A stretch of DNA of 64,000 nt. It comes from Cavia porcellus. Taxonomy: Eukaryota > Chordata > Mammalia > Rodentia > Caviidae. The notes under the pieces are model-generated. The model searched no databases. It had not been told where the DNA came from and saw only the letters and a list, made by a program, of their open reading frames with translations. The translations under genes were made by a program, and so were the position numbers. This document shows positions 56,275-64,000 of the stretch, piece by piece (the stretch's first letter is position 1; each line of letters starts with the position of its first letter). The stretch spans positions 30,388,767 through 30,452,766 of the forward strand of contig NW_026947509.1 in NCBI RefSeq assembly GCF_034190915.1, read 5' to 3'.

Positions 56275-56298
56275 TGATGCAATTGTGCAATTGCATGC
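56275..56298. promoter_or_regulatory. candidate C/EBP-ATF composite site
   Basis: TGATGCAATTGTGCAATTGC contains TGATGCAAT, the C/EBP-ATF (amino-acid response) core. It overlaps ATTGTGCAAT, a near-perfect C/EBP palindrome. Sequence match only. Confidence 0.35.
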
Positions 56299-57139
56299 TA
56301 CTTTGTTTTTTTCTAGAAAGATCTCAACACCACAGCACCCTTTTACCAGATTCATAAATCCTAAGTCATTTTGGCGGAGTAGGAAACATGGAAACAGAAA
56401 GGCAGAGTGGCGTTGAAATATTTAAAGGCTGCTCTGAACCATTCCAAATCTGGTATTTTTAGAGCAAAGTTCTAGAAATATGACTCTGTAATAATTCATA
56501 AGCAAATCAGCTCTCTGCCAAGATGGGAGCCAGAGATCAGTCATGGAGTTGGAAACCATGGAATAAACACCATCCCAGGAGCTCAGTCCCAGGTGCAAAT
56601 CACTCTGCTGTGGTCAGCCTGGTTCAGGCCTAGATGGGTGAGTTCTGCCAGACTCCCGGTTAGGAGCTGGGGATGTGGAGGGACTGCTCCACAGCCGAAT
56701 GGCTCCTGACAACCCCCTGCCCCATCACCTTCTCCACAGTCTCCCAGGGAGACTTCCCTGACCTGTCTCCATCTCAGCATGGCTTCTCAGAGGACCAGTC
56801 CCTGCACTACACTGGCTGAGACCCGGAGAACCTCCAGGCGAAGATGATGATGGGAAATGGTTTTGGCTGAGCCGATGTATAAACGGAAGTGCATCCTGGT
56901 AGCGGTGGGGGCGGGGGAGTCAAGAAGGCAAGCGGACCCACCACTGCTGTGTATTGAGAGATCAGAAAGTGGACTTGTCCTGGACGGAAAGGCTGTGGGT
57001 ACTGTGGCTGCATTCACAGATACCTCAGGTCTCCTCTAGGCCACTTTGGATTCTGATGGGCTAGGATGCCCCTGAGGCTATGTGCAGTGAAGGGCTTAAG
57101 AGTGAGCTGCATGGTGAAGCTCTGTGCTTGTCCCATGCC
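56299..57139. other. unannotated DNA
   Basis: No gene or repeat recognised. Confidence 0.4.
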
Positions 57140-57245
57140 CTCAGGGTGAGATTCTGTTTCTAAATAAAAATCAGGGGATGGCAACTGCAGATGGAGCTCT
57201 GTGCAAAGGCCCTGGAGTCCATCTCGAGTACTGGAAAAACATAAA
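57140..57245 (+). repeat. B1-dID-like SINE, 3' part
   Basis: GGTGAGATTCTGTTTCTAAA then TAAAAATCAGGGGATGGCAA is the B1-to-ID junction. GGCCCTGGAGTCCATCTCGA then GTACTGGAAAAAC is the ID 3' end with decayed B box. Sequence to the left may be the decayed B1 body. Confidence 0.62.
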
Positions 57246-58763
57246 AAACCACTGGACTCAGGATACATGGAGAGACTGCTCAGCAGAACTCAGAAAGAAG
57301 CCTAAAGCTGCCGCCCATACTCAGGGAGTCACTGCGGTGCATTAGCACAGACACTTCCATGCTTATTAACTTTTACTTTCCAGTTTCCTTGTAGCATCAC
57401 CTCTCTCTGTCTTTGGGTAGGAGAATGACGAGACATCCCATCCCCATCTGTGACACATGACAGAGAAGCACCCTGGCTGTGTCAGCCCCTTGGCAACTCT
57501 GGCGGGGAAACCCGTTCTGCCCATTTTCAAGATTAACAAAGAGGCAGTGCCTTGTCGCTCATTTGTGCATCTCAAGTGCTGCTTACCTTTGCCCCTTGAC
57601 CCCATGCACCCCTGCCCGATGCCCTGGATCCTGCCTTGGACTTTGACCTCAGTTTCCATGCTTTGATAATCTTCACACACAGACCTCACCTAGGGAGCCC
57701 TTGAGTCCCCTTCGGTCCCCAAAACCCACCCAGGCACACATTCTAGGCTGATTCCAAGGCCCTGTCCCACTCCCTGAACCCTGCATCCCTGGTTCTCAAG
57801 AAGGAACTGTTTTACTCTCGTGAAATGCAAAGCACCAGGGGGCCTTTCCTCCAAGCAGAAATCCAGTGAATTCCAGACCACTTTTGTAGCCTGATTCCCA
57901 ATGGCCGGCCAAGGTATTTCCATTTTCCTATTGAACATCCTAGTGTCTCTCCTATGAACAACGGGTGGGTGTGTGTGGGAGTGATGGGTGAGAAGGTCTC
58001 ACTGCGCCCTAGGGCCAGATGCTCTTCTCCAGCCTCAGCATCCTTCTTGGGAGAAAGGCTCTGGTTAATTTCACTACGCAGCCTCATTTGTGATGCAGCG
58101 TTGGCAGGCGAGACACATGATGGGACTCTCGGGGACTCCGTGAGTGTCTAGGATTTTATAAGGTGAGAGGAGCACAGACCAGCTCCATGGGGCAGGGACT
58201 GGCTTGTTTGATCACTCACTCCTGCTGATGCAAGAGGTGGAGACTGTGAGGCCTGGACATGGTCTTGAGGGTCACAATCCCTGTCATTCCAAGGGAGCCC
58301 CCAGCATGGCAGTTGGCCCCCAGTTTAGGGCACACCCCCCTAAATTCCTTTAATCCTCCCTGCCTGCTAAGGGGGTCAAGGGCCTGGCTTCCTAGGGAAG
58401 CTCATGATCTACTATCGACTTCTGTGTCTGTTTCAAATTTTTAAATATTAAAAGTAGAGCAAACTCTTTGAAATTCCCAAGGAAAAAAGAGAGAGAAAAA
58501 TTACCTACATGGTCCAGCACTTAAAACCAACTAGCCATTGGCATTTTCCTGTATCCTCAGCAGTCAGTGGTAGATGCATAATTCTAAAAATGCAGGTGCC
58601 TTGGCACAGGGTACACAGCTCTGCACCCAGACTTTGTCACATCATATCATGGTAGGAACCTGTAGGACAGTGACAGAGCACACGGCTGCACCAGTGCTGA
58701 TCTGCAGAGAATAAGTTTACTGAAGAATACAGGGCAAAGGAATTGAGGACTTGAGGGACATGG

Positions 58764-58765
<2 letters not shown>
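57246..58765. other. unannotated DNA with a CTCF-like core
   Basis: GCACCAGGGGGC (57832-57843) fits 11 of 12 positions of the CTCF core. No gene or repeat seen in the interval. Confidence 0.35.

Positions 58766-58797
<32 letters not shown>
58766..58797. repeat. (TG)n microsatellite at an ID tail
   Basis: About 15 TG units, followed by TACACGCGCAAGTG and then the inverted ID end. Confidence 0.95.
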
Positions 58798-58799
<2 letters not shown>

Positions 58800-58885
58800 A
58801 CGCGCAAGTGTGTGGTGCTGGGCATTAAACCCAGGGCCCCTCACCTGTGAAGTAAGTGGCCTGTTACATCCACAGTCCACAGTTT
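58798..58885 (-). repeat. ID-type SINE end, inverted
   Basis: GTGGTGCTGGGCATTAAACC then CAGGGCCCCTCACC is the inverted ID 3' half. The remaining 40 bp decays into unplaced sequence. Confidence 0.72.
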
Positions 58886-60439
58886 GTATTTTTAACAAAG
58901 CCTTTGACAGTCTCACCCCAGACAACCTTCCCAGTCCTGTCCTCTGCATGTCTGATCCACTCTGCAGTCCCCAATGTGACCCCTGGCCCCAGGACTGGGC
59001 AGTGTGCTGAGGGTTAGACCCAAAGTCACCTCATGTGATTCCAGGTGAATACTGAGCTCTGTTTTCAGAGCTCCCCACATTCATCCCAGCCTCAGGTCCT
59101 GTCCCCAGCACAGAGGCCAGGAGTAAGCCACCTGCATAGACAGAGCTCACCACCTTGGGCTCTGGGCCTTCGGACCTCAACCCACACTTGCAGCCCAGCT
59201 CATGCTTGAATTCGGTTGTTGCTGTGCCTTGCCCAGCACCCAGTACCTCTGCCTCACACCCCTGTTTGTCCCTCTTTAAGCTCATCTCCACACAGACAGC
59301 TTGTCCATATTATATTCTAGAATATTCCTCAGGTGTCACAGGGGTTGTGATCCCTAGGGGCCCTGACTCTTGTCCTAGAGAGAGAGAAGGGCTACCAGGT
59401 GTTCTCAGAAGCAGTACTTTGGAATGGCTTCACCTTGTCAGTCAAGTGCCTCAAGGCCACCAACCTCCTGACACCCCCATGGCTTCCCTGTACATTCCTA
59501 AGAAAGGAAGTCAGCTGATTTCACCAGAAAGAGCTGATTCATTCTGTGGTTTTGGCATGATTTTCCAGATTCCTCTTATTAAAACCACCCTTTAGAATGA
59601 AGCACAGTCTTGCCAAGTCTTGCGTGCTCCCCGGGTTCTGCACACAGGCCCCTCACAGGTGCCAACAAGCTCTCCTCTCATCCACACCTCATCGCCAGTC
59701 CTGTCATGCATGGGCCATCAGGGAGGCTTACTCAGATCCCCAGAGTGTGGGACGTGAGCCCTGGGAGGGACTCACCTGGTCGTTGTGTTGAGGGTGGCCG
59801 GGAAGGGGGAGTGAACCATTGCTGGGCTCCAAGAACATGAACCAAGTGGGTGGGATGTGGTGGCCTTGTGACTCCAGGGATCTGCAGGAGCCTGAAGGGC
59901 TGGAGCAACAGGAAAGGGAAGGACAGTAAACCTAAGACCGACCAACCTTTCCTTTCCTGTCTTTGTTCCAAATGCATGGAAATGAGGACAGGAGAGCAGA
60001 AGGGGGTTTTGGCGTGGAGGACACATGGAGTTCCTTCTTGGGTCCAGCAGCAAGCTGGAGCCGCCCAGGATGATGCAAGGCAGGGTCAGCCACAGTCACA
60101 CCTCAGTTTTCTCTGAACCTTGCCCATGCACTAGGGGCTTGTCGGTCTCTCTCCTGTGCACTCAAGTGAAAAATGACCCAGGAAGGCTTTCCAAGCATTC
60201 GCCAAGGGAGTAGGAAGCTTTAGAAAAAACTCCAGCTCAAGGGTACCTCAGTGTGTTCTTACCAAGCTGTGAACAGCAGTGACAGTTTCCCGGCTTCCCA
60301 AGGAGAGCAGCAAAGGACTCCAGCTTCCTCTTTCCACGGGTTAGTTAAGTATTCCACGTGGACCAGGCCTCAGACTCAAAGTAAAAGGAAACAGAGATGG
60401 CGGGCATGTTTGTTCCCCTAGTGTTAGCATAAAATGGAT
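58886..60439. other. unannotated DNA
   Basis: About 1.5 kb. Frames of up to 146 codons without domains. Nothing else recognised. Confidence 0.4.
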
Positions 60440-60720
60440 GAAAGGTAGCAGCTTTCACCTCGTGGCCCTTCTGTTCATCCAAGTAGCTCTTTCCATAGTT
60501 CAGACTAAATTATAATTGCTATGGTTCATCTGCTCATTGGAAGAATTCATGAAAACGGTGGCATATTTATGTTTCAGTTGTAACCCGAACAGTTGTTTCA
60601 TTGAATTTATTGGAGAAGAGGAAACAGGGAGAATAAACTGTAATTTTATGATTAATTGCTGAAAATGGTTAGAAGTTTATTTCCCTGCTCCTGCATTTCC
60701 TCTTTTCATCTAAAGGCCAA
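60440..60720. promoter_or_regulatory. candidate conserved non-coding element
   Basis: Repeat-free block with GACTAAATTATAATTGCTAT, GAAAACGGTGGCATATTTAT, TTCATTGAATTTATTGGAGA and GTAATTTTATGATTAATTGC. It is dense in homeodomain and MEF2-type AT cores yet not low complexity, like many deeply conserved enhancers. Inference only. Confidence 0.4.
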
Positions 60721-60774
60721 ATCCGTCCTTGTGTGTCAGAGAGAATGGGCCCACTCCTCTGCTTTACACATACT

Positions 60775-61065
60775 TTTTTAAAAATTTTTTTTAATTTTAA
60801 AGATAATAAAATTCAACAAAACAAGACAGAACAGAGCCAATCAAGAAAATGCAGCAAAATTGGTACAGGACTTCAAAGCAGTACTGGGAAAACAATAATA
60901 ACTACCGTAATATGTCTTGTTACCTTCACAATAGCTGTGCATTCCATCAGGTATAGCAAAATCAAACCAAAACAAAGCACTATAAAACCAATCAAATCGG
61001 CATATTGAATAAAGCAAAAACAATTAATCAGAACAAAGCAAAACAGTAAAAACTATATTGGCCTT
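60775..61065 (-). repeat. unclassified A-tailed repeat, single-unit copy
   Basis: It aligns with 42340-42725: T-rich left edge (A-tail on the minus strand), GAGCCAATCAAGAAAATGC, GGTACAGGACTTCAAAGCAG (60872), TACCGTAATATGTCTTGTTA, CAATAGCTGTGCATTCC and right edge CAGTAAAAACTATATTGG. It has one 146-bp-type unit where the other copy has two. On the minus strand both copies keep a short stretch with similar residues (YCEGN.T/YFEDNKR, LKSC), but overall frames are broken. Confidence 0.65.
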
Positions 61066-63008
61066 CAAAGATAGGATAGAAAGGAATCCTCCATATTTGC
61101 TGCATTGTGTGCTGTCAGCCTCCCAAGAGATGCTCAGACCTCTGGCCCCAGGCCTGCATAATCAACCAAATAATATGAGCATTTAGTTGCTTTAGGTACC
61201 TTACTTGCTAAGGACTCAGGCTGACCTCAGAACCGTCCCATTGTTGCTTGGGGTGAGGAGTGTTGGGATGGTAGGCTCAGGGAGGAGCTATCTGACTTTT
61301 TTCTCTCTGGCACATGCATGGCTTGCACAGTTTACAAGGAAAGCTGGCTGGTTGATATCTTGGTTGGTCCCCCAAGTCCCAGCATGGCCTGTTCAGGAAA
61401 TGCTGACCTTTCTCTCCCTTAAGGACATGCTTTACAGAAATTCTTTAATGTGCCTGAGCTCGCTTGTTGGTTTCATGGGCAGAGCTGCCACCCAGAGCTC
61501 ATAGGGACCTTTGTCCCTAAAGCGAGCACCAAACAAGGTCAGCAAGGGTAAGGGGTGGCTGCTTCCCGCTGGCCAGAGAAACACCTAAGATCCAGGTCTG
61601 CCCACATCACCAAGACCACAGCCTCATCAGGTCACTGAGGCCTTAGGGCTGTGGGTGAGGCCCTGTTGAAACCTCCCTGGTGGCACTGCTGAGGCCTGGC
61701 ACCTCTGGTTCTCAGAACAGCTCCCAACACCCCCTACACACACATTCACCCTGAGACGAATAGGGGCAACTTACAGCTATCAGGCCAGGTGCTCACCCTC
61801 TATCTTGTGCTGCTGTGGTAACATTTGCTGAAAGACAACCCTGTGTGCTCCTGTCTCAGAAAATATTGACAGAAGGGTCAGGCAGGGCGCTTTTCCTGTC
61901 CTGCTGAGCCCAAGGCCTATCTGCCAAAATGAGAGGCAGGAAAGTGCACACCCTCGGCAGACCCTGGATGGCCCTGACACAGCTCTAAACAGGTCCTGTC
62001 AGTCCCTCAATGGAGGGACCTACCCCTGGGAACAGGGCACACACTACCAAAGACTCCTGCCACACTCAGGGCTTGAAGATATGGGCACCACCCCACTGCC
62101 TGAGATGCCCAAGGGCTGTGAGTGCCATGCCTCTGCTCATAGTGTTCCAGGCATCCTGTAGACCCCATGGAAGTGGGGAGGAGAGGAGAGGCCCTCTACT
62201 CTTCCAGGTGGCCCCTCCCCAGCTCTCTGGTGTCTGCGGTACTATCTCTGAGGGAAGGCCGAAGCCCTGATCAGGGCATGAGTTCTCCAGCTCACATCTC
62301 TCCCCACCACCTTGCACATGGCATGAACAATGCTTGGGGCCCCAGCCATCCAAAGCAGCCCCAAAGCAGGGGCTAATCCTGCAGCTTCGGGGATTCCTAT
62401 TTCTAGCAGCAGCTCAATGGCCTAGGATCTCCCGCACAACCCCTTCTGGTCCTTTTTTCCTCACCCTTCCTGGACAGCATCATCTACTTTCAGAGCTTCA
62501 GTTTTCTCCCCTGGCAGTGGCAGCCCAAGTGGTCACCAGTTCCACTCATGGCCATCCCTCCTTGCCCCTCCAACTTGTCCTATTGTACTAGGCACACTGG
62601 GACCAGCGGCGGCTCCTCTTCCCTCCACATGCCCAGGCAGATTCAGTCCTACCAGTTCCACACAGCAAAGCCACCTGGATCGTGCCCTTTGTATCCCTGT
62701 GGTTTCTCCTTAGGTAGAACCCATGATTATTATGTCATAGGCTCCCAACTTATCCCTCGCCTGGGATCAACCACAGACTCCACAATCTACCCCTCACCCA
62801 AGATGGACTCCAGACTCCAAAACTGAAAAGTAAATCCCTCTTCCCTCATGCTTGCAGTTTAGACTTTCTAAAATTAAATCACTCCTCTGATTAAAAAATA
62901 TTCAAGGCCCCTGTACCACCCTCCGCAACCTAAATCCAACCTTTTTTTAAAATCAACTTTTCCCACTGACACTCCAGCCATAAACCTTATACTTTGGCTA
63001 TGTGGGCA
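61066..63008. other. unannotated DNA
   Basis: About 1.9 kb. At 62870-62945 a stretch (TTCAAGGCCCCTGTACCACC) has L2-like texture but is too short to call. No gene supported. Confidence 0.4.
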
Positions 63009-63018
63009 TACACACACG

Positions 63019-63061
<43 letters not shown>
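63009..63061. repeat. (AC)n microsatellite
   Basis: About 53 bp of AC repeats, uninterrupted from 63021. Confidence 0.95.
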
Positions 63062-63067
<6 letters not shown>

Positions 63068-63854
63068 TTCATTTGTCAAGAAAGTTTTGCTTTGCAAATG
63101 CAGAAATCTAATGAAAAATATCCTAAGTGAGCAATTCAAGTCATTTGCTCTTGAAACTGAGCTTCCCAGGGGGTTAATGGTAACAGATATGGTTGGATCC
63201 AGAGGCTCCAACATTGTAATAGATACCCCACCTCCCTGTCTTGGTGCCTCTCTCTATTCAGGAACAATCTTTTCAACTGATGGCAGGTACGACTATTGAT
63301 GGCTCAGTTTTGTCAAGCTCTTGGACACTGGGACATTACAAACTAGTTAAAAAAAAAAACTCTATTAGTAGCCCACTAGGACTCTAACCAGCCTTGCCTG
63401 GGTCACCAGTCCACTCTGGAATCAGCACTCTGTTCAGGTTTCTGAGCACCCTGGATGATCAAGCCTTCATGCCTGCCCCACAGTGGAGAGGGGGGGTCAC
63501 TGGGTGAAATTTGCCACAGAATTATAGCAAATGAAGGAAAGATGATCATTAAAAGAAAAGTGACAAAATAGACAAAGTACATATCATATGTCAACTTACA
63601 TATTTCTGTCTAGCATGTCTGCAAATTTAATCCCCAGAGCAGACTTTAATGGGCTCTTTCTCATTTCCCTTTATATTATTTCCCATAAGAGTCAGCTAGA
63701 TTTTATTGCAATGCCTTATAGTTCTATGATCAAATCCTCATTTCCTCAGTGAGCCTTGTGGGCAGGTGAAGAATGTGCTACTTCTTGCTCTGAGGCTGCC
63801 TTGACCACTGTGGCTTTACTTTGGGGAGGGCCCCATTTCAGAGTCTAGGTAGTC
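63062..63854. other. unannotated DNA
   Basis: Nothing recognised before the terminal LTR. A ten-base A-run lies at about 63350. Confidence 0.4.
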
Positions 63855-64000
63855 ATTTTCCTGGCATTGAGACAAAATACTTGACCCTCACAATTTAAAG
63901 GAGGAGAGGTTCGTTTGGCTGACAATTTCAGGAGACTTAGTCCATGGTCAGCTGGCTCCAAGGCAGAAATTTCATGGTAGGTGGGTATGGAGGAAAGCTG
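63855..64000 (-). mobile_element. MaLR-type LTR, inverted, cut by window end
   Basis: GGCATTGAGACAAAATACTT, GAGGTTCGTTTGGCTGACAA, TAGTCCATGGTCAGCTGGCT (63939) and GGAGGAAAGCTG are the inverted 3' half of the same LTR family as 4632 and 11804. The rest lies beyond the window. Confidence 0.83.

Noticed and set aside
56900..56925. G-quadruplex
   Set aside because: Only two long G runs are close together. Four runs of three are not clearly separated by short loops.
60404..60418. p53 response element
   Set aside because: A single half-site (GGGCATGTTT) fits. The adjacent half does not.
1..64000. CRISPR arrays, bacterial operons, riboswitches, phage elements
   Set aside because: Repeat content and base composition are mammalian. 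No regularly spaced repeats with unique spacers and no bacterial-type genes.

Overview
The window is mammalian nuclear DNA, most likely from a non-murine rodent. The main clue is the SINE content. There are B1 (7SL-derived) elements with the internal head-to-tail duplication typical of rodent B1, B1 units fused to a tRNA-type ID tail (B1-dID-like), a free-standing ID element, and many old MaLR-type LTRs. B1-dID fusions are known from squirrel-related rodents and some other non-murine rodents, so the order is reasonably secure but the species is not. Old elements shared by placental mammals (MIR, L2-like, MER2, MER5-like, L1M/HAL1-like and mariner relics) make up much of the rest.

No protein-coding gene, tRNA, rRNA or snRNA gene could be supported. 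The longest open frames (235, 226 and 210 codons, all minus strand) show no recognisable domain, and the 235-codon frame overlaps a repeat. The window is best read as intergenic DNA or the inside of a large intron. Fourteen of seventeen recognisable MaLR-type LTRs lie on the plus strand. Since LTRs inside introns tend to survive antisense to the host gene, this weakly suggests a minus-strand host gene if the window is intronic.

Layout. 1-9.7 kb: a B1 element, five plus-strand LTRs, a mariner relic, a MIR and one minus-strand LTR. A 60-bp segment at 5.06 kb is copied almost exactly into the LTR at 5.74 kb. 9.7-16 kb: two LTR-like copies, an ID element, another LTR and two candidate regulatory blocks, one with a full RFX X-box. 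16-28 kb: a CA repeat, an L1-like 3' end, B1-dID copies, a MER2 transposon, a minus-strand LTR and a MER5-like relic. 28-36 kb: an LTR, a weak CpG-rich block (29.13-29.85 kb), a CT microsatellite, a conserved-looking AT-rich block and a 120-bp purine-only tract. 36-42 kb: a pyrimidine-rich stretch with a diverged internal duplication, and an LTR. 42-49.5 kb: MER2, an unclassified composite tandem repeat, a second mariner relic, candidate regulatory blocks, B1 and B1-dID elements. 49.5-56 kb: an LTR-like element with internal tandem repeats, a MIR, a third mariner relic and several LTRs. 56-64 kb: a C/EBP-ATF-type motif, decayed SINEs, a candidate enhancer, a second copy of the unclassified repeat, and an LTR cut by the window end.

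All repeat names come from recognising consensus-like sequence by eye. Boundaries are approximate, and subfamilies are left open where they could not be told apart.
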